Positions 1 through 10,651 of a stretch of DNA of 64,000 bases are shown piece by piece. Under the pieces are notes generated by a model. The model saw only the letters and a list, made by a program, of their open reading frames with translations. It ran no database searches and had not been told where the DNA came from. How positions within the stretch are numbered: the first letter of the stretch is position 1; every line of letters starts with the position of its first letter. The stretch comes from Syncephalis plumigaleata (Eukaryota; Zoopagomycota; Zoopagomycetes; Zoopagales; Piptocephalidaceae), in assembly GCA_025201365.1 (NCBI GenBank), contig JAIXMF010000009.1, positions 744,001 through 808,000 on the forward strand, written 5' to 3'. Both the position numbers and the translations under genes were made by a program.

Positions 1-1289
1 AGCATTATTTCCTCCTTTACTTCTTTCAAATACTATCTTATTCGTGCTAACCTCATTTCTCTGCCATTTCCTTTGTCATTCAACAACACGCGCTTTCTTG
101 ATCTTGCCAACATTCCACTAGTCGTTAACTTCTTTCACCTATTGTTTTCTTCGTGTCAAACACATTCTAGCAGCTTCTATTGCTTCCTTTTTCCCTTTAC
201 CTCTTTACCAATGTTGTCTGCTTAGCCTTGACTGCATTCCACCTGTCGTTGACTTCTTTCACATACTGTCTTCTTCGTGCCAACTACATTCCCCTGCCAT
301 TCCCCTTACCCTTAAACAGTAAGTGCCTTCTTTGTGTCAACTACATTCCACTTGTCAGTAAACAACACACGTCTACTTCCTCTTAACTATATGCTAGTTA
401 TTCCTCTTTCTTTTATTTACCTATTTACTTTCTCAGTAATACGCGTCTTCTTCGTGTCATTCGTATTCCACTTACTTCCCCTCTCACTTTAGCATACACA
501 TTCCCAATAGCAGCTATTCTGCCATACTATCTCTATGACTTTTATTTATCTCTTTGTTTTCCTTTTCCTCTAACCTATCTACATGCTCACTTGTCGTTAT
601 TATTACTATACCAATAAGTGTTGTTTATTGTTCGTTCTAGTCCTTCGTTTTCTATCACTGTCCTGCTTATTTATCAATGTTTAAACATTTACTGCTCTCG
701 TTGTAATATGTACCTTTCACTTTTACCACTCTTTTCCGTCATCTGTTTGTATGCCACTATTACGTCATGCTTTTATTTGTATTTTCATTTGTTTACTGCC
801 ATCTACATACTCTATTCACCACCTACAAGCATACACTGCTTCTTCGAATAAACTGACATACGTGTTCATGCACCCTTTCTTGCTCATTCCTTACTCATTC
901 GTGACAAGTCAGTCATTCTACTAACTACTGCTTGTTTATTATATTGTTTATCGTGTATTCTATTTGTTCACTCGTTGCTCTCTATGCAATTGACCGTAAG
1001 CATTATCAACATAATATATCTATCAAACTAGTTTATTACTACTTGTAAGTACATGACATGGCAATATCCAACTATACTAGTACACTTGTATCATCTACCT
1101 TATAGAATTGATGATGATAGTTATCGCTATCAATAAATGATCTATTACTAATACTGAATTGTTATTATTATTATGCTGTGTTAATTGGCATTTCTATGGT
1201 GATAATGGTGTTAATAATTGTGTAAATCTATTTATTAATAAACTGCAAATGCTAAAAGATAAATGCGCAAATTGGATGGAAAAACCCTG
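1..1289 (-). mobile_element. Left arm of a second Fanzor-family transposon, cut by window edge
   Basis: This stretch is the inverted copy of about 39693-40985, the non-coding left arm of the Fanzor element; by eye roughly nine bases in ten match. Its terminus at 1289 reads, on the minus strand, CAGGGTTTTTCCATCC, and is followed by TA (1290-1291), the same terminal form as the other copies. The element therefore points leftward, and its Fanzor gene, if retained, lies outside the window. The short reading frames inside are pyrimidine-rich, are not conserved between the two copies, and are judged non-coding. The arm contains the same imperfect subterminal repeats (about 1-560) seen in the other copy. 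Confidence 0.85.
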
Positions 1290-1447
1290 TATTATAAGAT
1301 TGGTAATGAGAGTGACATACGATACATTCACTCTATTCCTGATCTCTTTCTAATAAAATCAAGTCTTTCTTCTTGTATTGATCATCGTTTATCATTCACT
1401 GTTTATTTACTTGCTCACCTGTGCTATTGTCGTTGTTGTTGTTTATC

Positions 1448-1732
1448 ATGCCACTCAATATCGATGCACTTCGTAAGGAGATGGCGAATCAGCCACCCTT
1501 CCATAACAAACCATCCGTACCTACTGCTGTAGATAGTATTGACACTGCACCTGTTCAACAAGTGAAAGAGCACATCAAACAAGGCATCGAGAAGGATACT
1601 ATCAATGAAGCAAACGCCACCTCTAGTACGAATACTGCTACCACCAATCCAGCAGGTAATAATGCTACCGCTGGCAGTAGCAGTAGTACTGATCACCATA
1701 CAACTTCATCGATAGTACAATCTGGAAGATAG
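1448..1732 (+). CDS. Small hydrophilic protein of unknown function
   Basis: An open frame of 94 residues starts with MPLNIDALRKEM and continues as a hydrophilic, Ser/Thr/Asn/Ala-rich tail (ATSSTNTATTNPAGNN). No signal peptide, membrane segment or known motif is visible. The ATG at 1448 is preferred over an in-frame GTG upstream, which would add an artificial Leu run. A polyadenylation-like AATAAA follows near 1808. The gene begins only about 160 bases from the transposon end at 1289. The composition could suit a small disordered regulator, but no function can be assigned, and a spurious frame is not excluded. Confidence 0.5.
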   Translation: MPLNIDALRKEMANQPPFHNKPSVPTAVDSIDTAPVQQVKEHIKQGIEKDTINEANATSSTNTATTNPAGNNATAGSSSSTDHHTTSSIVQSGR

Positions 1733-1926
1733 ACGATTCAACTAGCTTTTGCATTGACATCACGTTGACTACAGCATTGTCTTTTCATTATTCCTAGTAT
1801 ATCAACAATAAATTGTACTTACTGAATATCGTGTGACTTGTTAGATGGTTATAAACAGATAGGAGCAATGTAGTATGCATTTTACTTTCTTGTTTTATTT
1901 TATTTTTCTTGTTTTACATTTCTAAT

Positions 1927-2941
1927 ATGCCACCACGTCGTAAACGTATAATTAAACGACGTCCAGTAACGACGGACACTCCTTACTCGTTAGCTACTGT
2001 TACTACTTGTTCTAATACCAATAGTAAAAGTGTAAAGCCTAACAATCAGCTAATTCGACGATATCATACACTGAATAAGGAATTGGCACAGTGCGAATTG
2101 AATAAGGACGTGCGTCGTATAGAAGAGATTCGTCGCGAACTAGAAACTATGGGTGGACTAGACGCCTACCAACAGGCTAGCGTGAAGGGAGCGAGTTTTA
2201 TTAGGGGTGGCGACACAAGTCGATGGCTAGTTAAGCAACTGCTCGCGTTGAATAAACGAGTAAGTCACACTACACCGATAAGCAGCGATGTATCTCATCC
2301 TATTAAAATGCTACTATGACATGAATAGCCATTAGATGGAAAGTTACGTTTACTGGATGTTGGTGCACTTACCGCGCATAATTATCGTAAGGAATCCACA
2401 TGGATCGAGGTGGATGCGGTTGATTTGAATCCACGCGAGAAAGCCATTCAGCAGGGTGATTTCATTACAATGACATCGCCCGCTACCCTAGCAGATCGTT
2501 ACGATATCGTTTGTCTATCGTAGTGGTCAATTTCGTAGGCGATATTAGATCTCGTGGTAGGTAGATCAGTCTATGAATAGCAGTAGTTAGTATGTAATAC
2601 ATTAGTTAACGAGTATAACAGGTAGAATGCTACAACGTGTACCGGATTTCCTTCGTTCTAACGGGAATACCACGGGTTATCTCTTTCTAGTTCTACCCTT
2701 GCCGTGTATCAATAATTCACGCTATTTAGATCATGATCTATGGTGAATATGCTTGCCAGTATCGGTCTAACTCACTGTCGCTCATCATTTCTCGCCTCGT
2801 CTTGCTTATTATTTATTCCAACTAGACGAGACAACGACAACGGCATCCAAGAAGACACGCCTCTCAAATAATGTCAAATTCACTAAGCAAGAGATTCATC
2901 CTGGTGGTAAACGAAATAACTTTTGTATTGTTATCGATTGA
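1927..2941 (+). CDS. BMT2: BMT2-like 25S rRNA (adenine-N1) methyltransferase, frame-interrupted
   Basis: The translated pieces match the BMT2 family, SAM-dependent enzymes that methylate N1 of an adenine in large-subunit rRNA in the nucleolus. Visible in order: a basic N-terminus (MPPRRKRIIKRR), the family block GGLDAYQQAS followed by RGGDTSRWL, an intron near 2261, the methyltransferase core LLDVGALTAHNYRKES and VDAVDLNPREK, then RYDIVCLS, a second short intron (about 2555-2620), LFLVLPLPCINNSRYL, and a C-terminal KRNNFCIVID. The frame changes about three times between these blocks (near 2520, 2740 and 2830). Because conserved neighbours such as kinesin and eRF1 show the same kind of single-base break, this may be assembly error rather than a pseudogene. 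Confidence 0.7.
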
Positions 2942-3115
2942 TATTTATCTAATCTAATATAAACAACAGCATTATTATTATTATGAATGAAAATGACATG
3001 ACTCGTGTCAATGTGTTATATATACGTGTGTGTACTTCATTAGTTGATCGTTTATTCACTTATAATTCTTGCACGCGACAGTAATGACCTTCATCGAGAA
3101 CGGCAATGGCCGCAC

Positions 3116-4704
3116 CTACACACCACCCGTTTCAAAGTCTTTAATCTTCTTGGCCATATGTACTTGACGTGCATTTGGTACGTCATAACCATCGTGTAAT
3201 AGCCCATAAATAAACGCCATATCAAGACAGTAGTAGTTGTTCTTTTGGAATAGTCGACTAGCATTGATGCCCTTCTCCCGTTGGAACCACGCGGCATCTT
3301 GTCGACAAACACGATCAGCAGCATCTCGAATATTTTGTAGGGTGAAATCACGTCCAAAGCCAAGATCATCTAAACGATCGTAGAAATACGAGAATATATA
3401 AAGATGACCATGGTCGAAGGTGTGCTGTAGACTTGGTTGGTAAACGCCATCGAATGCACACGGCTTAATAGGGCACAATTCCTCATCCTCCTTGAATAAT
3501 AAATTCTTAATGAATGTCTGACACTGTTCCAAACCATTGGCCGATCCCTCCAATGTAATCGTTTTACCCGCTTCGGGATAGGCTTTCATCGCGGAACCAG
3601 CTTGATCACCACTAGATGCCGGTAGTATCTCCTTGTAGCCAACGGGCAGACATGGATGCTTCACTAGACCATCTGCTCTCGATTCCTTCTGCCACTTGTG
3701 GATGTTAGACTGAAGGATACGTCGTCTCGCCTCCATTAGACCGAATCCAAGATAGCTATGCTGGTAGAGCACGTAATTACGACCCGAGAACTGTACGGCA
3801 TACTCGTGTTCACCCGGTGTCATTGCCTCACCGATGGGCATACTTGGTTCGAAAACGATTTGTGTCGAGCCACCGCCCAAATCGAAGATGGCCGCAGTAG
3901 ATGCACGCTTTTCACCGGTTAAATTACCAAGTAGATAGTTTACCGTAATCCACGCGTATACACCCTCGTCTTTACCATCCATAATGACGACGCCATTCTC
4001 TTTAACAATGGGGAACGGATAGTTGGTGGATAGATGATGTTTTACTTGTGCCAAGATAGCATCACTCGCTGTCGGACCGAGTAAGCGTAGACCTGCCGTG
4101 GCTTTCACGGTGACAGGCGTGCAGTTACGTAATGATTCCGGTACACTCGCCATGGCTACCTCCATCAGTTCATCGAGACTACGTGCTGCAGCCACCGGGT
4201 CATCGGGAAATGACGAGAGACCCGGTTTAATATGATGGAATACCTCGGATTCTAGCGTTGGTTGTGATCGACAATAGTTGAAACGATACGCGTGAATACG
4301 CGAACCAGTACTGCCCGCATCGATGATAAGCACGTATTGAATGTGAGGACGACCAGGATGCGGTTTATCGCAATGAGTGGAGACAAGCGCGCCTGCCTCG
4401 ATACTAGATGCTTTCGATGCTGTATATCATGAATGAAAGAATATTCCCCTAGTCGTTAGTAAATAGAGCTCATATGTATATGCATATGTATATATTGCTT
4501 ACACTTGTAGTAATTGTCACGTTGTGCCCAGCGTTTAATGCCCAACAACGTCCAACCAATACTGATGATCACCGCCAATATGATAAACCAGCGTACAGGT
4601 CGATTAAGACGCCGCCAGCGTATAACCCAGCGATTGATAATGGAATTGGAGGAGTATTTACGCGATGCATTATCATGCAAACTGTATTCGCCGTAATAGG
4701 ACAT
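3116..4704 (-). CDS. GDA1: GDA1/CD39 family nucleoside diphosphatase (Golgi type)
   Basis: Type II membrane ectonucleotidase, in fungi a Golgi guanosine diphosphatase that removes GDP or UDP after sugar transfer so that nucleotide-sugar import can continue. Two exons (4704-4503 and 4419-3116) give 501 residues. The first exon has a cytoplasmic tail and a signal anchor (WFIILAVIISIGWTLLGI). The second carries the apyrase conserved regions in order: DAGSTGSRIHAY, TAGLRLLG, EGVYAWITVNYLLG, DLGGGSTQIVFEP, and a last block near QHSYLGFGLMEA. The intron joins in frame with GT-AG ends. The reading frame is unbroken. A LINE sits about 275 bases upstream of the start, inside the shared intergenic region. 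Confidence 0.93.
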
Positions 4705-4978
4705 AGTACTAGATGATAATAAAAAATAGTTTAGTCCACAATATACTGACAGAGGGACAGTTAGATAGAGTGAACGAATAAACAATATATATTTGTATAA
4801 TATAGTACGTGGAGGCAAGTCAATTAGTAAGAACAAAAAGTAGTGGACATAGGACACGAAGAACAGAGAGGGTGGAGGGAAGAGAAAGGTCAACGCGGTC
4901 AATCGGTTAAAGTGCGGATTATTATAAATAGCGTAGTAAAAAAGGTTAGATTAACGGATATTCTCTTATGAATTATAC

Positions 4979-6255
4979 GGCCTCTTGCCACCAATTATAC
5001 AAGCTCAATGTCTACTCACTAAATGGTTCAAAAGAGTCTTCGAGCCGTCAGCCCCTCCCTGGAGCTACCTGGCTAGAGATCTGCTACAGCAAACCCTATC
5101 CAAGGCAGGTTTTCAACCGTACGCCTTTCTCCTCAACTCGTTCTACAAGTGCCGTCTCAACAACAGATTATCCTCTCCATGGAGTGATAAATTGATGGCG
5201 TGGTCAGCAATTGGTGGTTCGATACAACCCGACATCGCAAAACTCGATCCTCAAACCATATTAGCTCTACCTTTCGAGTGTATCATAACAACAGACGCAG
5301 GCAAACCAGTTAAGGCAGGTACGTCCGCTCGAAGACACAATGTTACATCCATGTCCGATCTCTTCACTTGGAACGAGTCCCACAACCAATACCGCATTAA
5401 TCCTTCATCATCGCCTTTCCACAAAAGTGTTGCGAAACACCTCGGGAACAGGAAGCTCATAATTCCTCAGAACATCAAAGAGAGATTCATGGAAGCAGGC
5501 GAACAACCTCCTCTTAAATGGCAAGACGCTATCCACAAACTACTCATTGTTAACGCACAACCAATCGAGTCGTTTACCGCTAATCTCAGTAGGAAGTCAA
5601 TCCAATCGTTAAAAGCTACCCATCACTCAACTATCGATCCATCGGTAGATCCCAAGCAATTATGGAAACGGATAGCTAATCCAGCAATCTCACCAAAACT
5701 CCAATCCTTCATGTGGCTGCTCAACAACAAAGGAATTTGGAGCGGTGCGAAGGTGTCCAAGTGGGCTAACGCTATTGTTCCTTGTACACGTTGTCAACAT
5801 CCCAATGAAACCCTAGAGCATTCGTTTTGGTCATGCCCTCCAGTTCAGCAGTTTTGGACAAACATACTAGCACGATTATCAATTATTCCGTCAGCAGATT
5901 TCAATTGGAAGTCAATCGTCACACTTTCTTACATCCTACACTCGGGCAAAGCCAGTATTACTAACCATATATCTATCATTAGCGCGCTGTGGGCCATACA
6001 CAGCACTCGTATAGCCAGCATCTACAATGACAAACCGTCTGATCACCAACACATATATAACTCATGGTCCTACACATTACAGAATATTATACGGGCAAAA
6101 TATCGCACAGCGTTAACGCTTTCGTCCACTTCGACATTTCGTCACAAGTGGCAATGGTTATGCGATGCCTTAAATGTAAATTTTCACTCCCCATTATCGA
6201 CTGATGGATAAAATTTGTTAATTTTCTTTATTGGTCAATAAAAACATTATTTCTC
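4979..6255 (+). mobile_element. 5'-truncated LINE (non-LTR retrotransposon)
   Basis: An insertion of about 1.28 kb is bounded by a perfect 17-base direct repeat (4962-4978 and 6256-6272, TCTCTTATGAATTATAC), the target-site duplication of a LINE. Only the 3' part of the element is present: it opens in the middle of the second reading frame and ends with a short 3' UTR holding AATAAA near 6238, without a long poly-A tail. The perfect duplication and the open frame suggest a fairly recent insertion. It lies between the divergent GDA1 gene and the small ORF at 6397, in what was probably their shared upstream region. Confidence 0.9.
4985..6211 (+). pseudogene. C-terminal part of a LINE ORF2 with zf-RVT domain
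   Basis: A 408-residue open frame lacking the endonuclease and the reverse transcriptase catalytic core. What remains is the region after the polymerase: a thumb-like stretch, the pattern W..I....ISPKLQSFMWLL typical of the domain found after reverse transcriptase, then a zinc-knuckle-like CTRCQHPNETLEHSFWSC (C-x2-C, later H-x4-C), a helical tail and a stop at 6211. The architecture matches the 3' half of ORF2 in non-LTR elements. It cannot make a working polymerase by itself. The first ATG is arbitrary, since the frame is already open at the truncation point. Confidence 0.85.
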
Positions 6256-6396
6256 TCTCTTATGAATTATACACTTTTTGATACACTTGACCTGCCATCT
6301 TCATACTCGCTTTTCTACTCTAGCTGCTATCCACTACTATCTACTCTTAATCTAGCTAACTTATCTGTCTATCCATTCCATTAGGCCAACATCAAC

Positions 6397-6555
6397 ATGA
6401 AGTTCTCTGCTGTTATCGCTATTCCCGTCGTCGTTGAAGCTAGTCCCGTCCTGGATCGTCGTGCTTCTCAAGCCGATAGCTCTCTTAACGAAATGCCGAA
6501 CGATCCATTTATAGCTATTACAAATCTTGAGAACAAACTGCTTGGCAACGCTTAA
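6397..6555 (+). CDS. Small ORF with signal-peptide-like start
   Basis: A 52-residue frame begins MKFSAVIAIPVVVEASPVLD, which resembles the start of fungal secreted proteins (Met-Lys-Phe, hydrophobic core, small residues, then RR). The remaining part is short and acidic and has no cysteine pair. A pyrimidine-rich stretch ending CCATTAG lies just upstream and could be the acceptor of a 5' leader intron. The gene begins about 125 bases after the LINE target duplication, so its original upstream region is split by the insertion. It may be a small secreted peptide, the first exon of a longer gene, or a decayed remnant. Confidence 0.35.
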   Translation: MKFSAVIAIPVVVEASPVLDRRASQADSSLNEMPNDPFIAITNLENKLLGNA

Positions 6556-6767
6556 GCAAACAAGACAAGAACATCGTCAAATAAATATATTGGTATTCAA
6601 GTCATTATTTCTTGGACCAAGAAATATATCTACAAGATCATCCAATCATTTATTGAATAAATATGTCGTATTCTTTATAAATCATACGTCAACTACTATT
6701 AGTATTTAGTTATTTATTATCTATATACATATAAGATAGATAAATGATCATTATGCATTACAAACAA

Positions 6768-9700
6768 TTAAATCCAACGATTTAGCATGCGTCGTCGTAA
6801 ATGTGGCGGCAATCGATCTAGCATTAATGTTAGATGCGTAATCTCGGTTTGATTAAGGAATTGACCAAGTGCAGCTGAATAATCCACCGATACTGATTGT
6901 GTTGATGCCGTATCAGAAGAAAGCATAACATGCGACTCGACGCCATTTATATTCGATTGCGGTGGATGACGGTGTTCATTGTAATGCTGTTGCTGTTGCT
7001 GTGGATGTGGATGTGGTTGTGGAGGTAACCTTGTAGCGTGTTGTGCCGCTCTTGATGTCGTATGCCTAAATGATTCATGATGAGATGCCGCTACATGTTT
7101 ACTTGTAGTATTGGATGGCATGTAAACCGAATTTGATGATTCTTGTGATTTTAGATTAGAAGACTCATGCGATGTAGCTGATACTGATACTGATGACGAT
7201 GATTGCGGATGTTGTCTCTTTGATAAATTGGACGACGACGATGACTATGATTGTATTCCATGAATGAGTATACACTAATATATATTTATACCTATTATAC
7301 CTCGACTTACCCTGTAATCATTGCGTACCTTATACCAATACGCTTCGATGGTTTCAGCATAGGGTGTTATACAGCCTGGATTCTTCTTCAAGTTTTTAAG
7401 CACTCCTTCAATCATATGATAGACGGTAGTTCGTGATGAACATAGATCCTCTATAATCTTGAATACATTATTTAATTCGTTTGTCTCGAATACCTGTGCA
7501 TATTAGTTAGTGTTAGACGAGTCATTGGTAGTAGTAGTATGCTATTACACTCACTATATTCTGCTCTTCTAGTAAGCGTTTAAGCGTACTGCCTATATTG
7601 TTAAAGATGCGATACCCGAGTTCACCCTTGGCCAGATCGTCGAATATACTCTTGACTGACGCGTCTATATGACTTCTCCTCAAATACTGTGACATCATTA
7701 CATTCTCTAGTTTAACTGCCGCAACAATCTCGGCTACTTCATGCGATGAAGCATTTTGTCGTATTTTGGGATAGTGATGTCGTTTACTAAACATGTATAT
7801 AAATAGATGAGATTAATCATTATTTTGTATATATATATGATTTGCTTTGCTTACATTATAGGAGGCTTGTTTGGCAATACTATCGGTTTGGGCGGAGTCT
7901 TTTCGTATGAAGTTGTCGATACGTTTGTCGGTACTGATGGTGGTGGTGGTGACGATGCTGCTGCCGGTGGAGGTAATGAAGGAGCACGCTGTCATATATA
8001 TAAATAAATATGAGATGTAACGGTAATGCGATGAATGTAGCAGGCACTTACATGCTGGTGTGGATCCAGTTGTTTGATCATTTTATTGATGGCTTCAATG
8101 GCATTCATCTGTTCCGTGGACCACTTGAACGTGTCGATGACTCGTTTTAATAGGGAAAGTAGTCGGACTGGTTCTTCGCTTATCTTGTCCAGTTCCGATT
8201 TAGCTTGAGCATTCAGTTCAGTTGTGAATTCACCATTCTACTAATCGTCATTAAATACCCAATCTAGCATCATATAGTAGTTGTATACCCTACCGCTGTA
8301 ATATGTGCAAATGCCAATAAGTCTTTAAACTGCTCAATGACTCGTAATCGTGTACGATCAACGAGTGATCCACCACGAATATCATGAGCAAGCATGTTGT
8401 TCAATTCTTTCGCCGGAGCTAGTGCATATACCTCGGTGATCTCGAGACGGAATGCATGCAGTAGAATATCCTTGATACACCTATCCATATCTGGTTTCGG
8501 TAGATTTACCGGTGACACGCTCTCTTCTACGACTTGTACTGCATTGTCGGATAATTCACCATCCTCAGGTGATTGAGTATTGTTGTTATTGTTGCTGCTG
8601 TTACTGTTATTGTTGTCATTGTCACGCTCCTCATTCACATTCTCATCAATGATCTCCATGTCATGCGTACTATTATTCTCGTCAATCTCATCAGTTTCAT
8701 CAATCTCGTATATTATAGCTTCATCGCCACGAGGAGGTGCATCTGGACTGGCACGCTCGATAATAAGATTGGTTCTACAAGAGCGTGAGCAATTGCTATA
8801 GGATAGAATAGTGAATAGACAACAACATAGACACTTGCCTTAATGTATCCAGATCAATAAGTTCATCGAATGGTGGTGATATAGGCACATAGATCTGTTG
8901 TTTATCATACATCAAGTATTTGTTAGTTATAGTAACACACATATATATATATATATCAATCTTACCGTACTGTATTTCTGATTCATTTGACGTATCTCCG
9001 GAAATAGCCATTCCTCTAACTTGCCCACTGATGGTTTACGTGGCCATGGCTGGTCATCATCAATGGACGTATTCAATGCCACACGTATAGCATTGGCGAG
9101 TCGAGATGAGAACTCTGGGAGTAGTGCGTTGCCTGCATCTCGTATGCCACCCTCTAGTAATTGCAGGAATATTTGTCGATTCTTGATACGTATGATAATA
9201 TGTTCCTTGAGTTCCTTTTCGGCATCGATTTCTTCATCGCTCGATGCTTTCACCGTCTAATTGAACAATGGCAATTCCATCAAATTAGTATATTCCCTTT
9301 TTCATCTCTCCTTTCTTACATCTGTCAATGCTAGTTGATCCAAGCAGTAGTAATGCGCAATTCCACTCCTTTTAGTGCTATGCCCGCAATAGTGCCATTG
9401 CTAAGATGTTCAGCAATCACTTGATAGCGATCTCTCGACCATCAATGGCGTAATACGCGGTTTTCAACACGCGAAATAGAACCCAATTGAACGTGATGAA
9501 TAGAACATCCGAGAATCCTAGCTCGTAGTTATCTTCGACGACCATGTCTTCATGCTCTACGCTCATATCTTGCTCCATTTCCATTCTCGATGGCGATGAC
9601 GAGGATATTAGCTGAGTTACGCTTTTCGGTATAATGTCACTATGTGTTGACGTTTGAGGGATAACTACTTGAACGACTGTATTGCAAGCAGCAATTGTTA

Positions 9701-9978
9701 TAACATTCACGTTAGTATTCGTTTGTATATCTCGTAGTAATACTACAATGTACGCGTAAACTCATGGATACAGGTACTTGTTGTTTATAAGGAGTAATAA
9801 TCAGCAATCAAACAAGCTTATAAACCATACGTGTTTCATAGCAGGTTTCTCTCTTTCTCGTTTATCTTTGTTCATTCCCACTAATACACATATATATGAC
9901 TGGAATAAACGTCTAGTCTAATAGCTTACCTTGATTAGTGGGTGTTACAGATAAAGATTCGCTAATGGTGCTTGTCAT
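6768..9978 (-). CDS. Helical-repeat family gene A (novel family, three repeat copies)
   Basis: About 11 exons encode roughly 860 residues. Supported exons include 7244-6768, 7493-7311, 7786-7556, 7988-7855, 8237-8052, about 8786-8294, about 8908-8838, about 9256-8966 and a first exon starting MTSTISESLSVTP at 9978; splicing around 9730-9930 is uncertain. No known domain is recognised. The protein holds three related helical segments, keyed by VIAEHLSNGTIAGI, ELNNMLAHDIRGGSLVDR and SIFDDLAKGELGYRI, joined by an acidic Asn-rich linker and a poly-Pro linker. It ends with HLTLMLDRLPPHLRRR, a motif shared with genes B and C. The intron after position 8838 uses a GC donor. Two probable base-run breaks lie near 9345-9420. 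Gene B is divergent, sharing a 670-base upstream region. Confidence 0.65.
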
Positions 9979-10651
9979 AATATAGTGTAAAAATGAAAAA
10001 GCTTCGTAATAAATTCGTAATACGATTCTATCGTACGCACAAGAACCTTCCCTTTTTAATGTATTTAATCACATATCAAAAAGCGTCAAGCGTATAAATT
10101 ATTCCACTTGATATAGAAACACTACAATGACAGCATGTTATATCTATTCGTTCATTGTTTTCCATCAATTGCTTCTTATATTGGATATATCTACTACTAG
10201 TGTCATATATCGATTCATTGATATCATTGTATCATCATACTCTTATTCTTATTGTCTATGAATAACATCATGCATTGTGGAGCGACAATCAGAAGCACCA
10301 TGAGTATTTTACAGGTGCCCATCGACTTTTATTTTGTTCTTACAGAATTCTTTCATTTTTCTATCTGGTTTTTCCCCAAGTAAATTTATTTTAACTTTCA
10401 GGTACGACCTTACATACACGTACGCATACGCAATCAACTTGTTTATTCAACTACTACTACTACTACTACTGTCTCCTACTTGCTTATAAGTAAGCTGATT
10501 ACAAACTAGTTAAGAGTGTCATTTTCTATATTCATTGATTAGCCAACGTAGTTGTTAAACGTTAGCACATACATATATACGTGTGTGTGTGTGTGTGTGC
10601 ATATACGTACATACTCCATTACGTCTTCAACTGTATATGACTATTGCTACA
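9979..10651. promoter_or_regulatory. Divergent intergenic region between family genes A and B
   Basis: About 670 bases separate the start codons of two related, oppositely transcribed genes. It is AT-rich, includes a run of ACT triplets near 10450 and a GT run at about 10579-10598, and shows no convincing gene. It probably holds both promoters; no specific factor site can be named. Confidence 0.4.
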
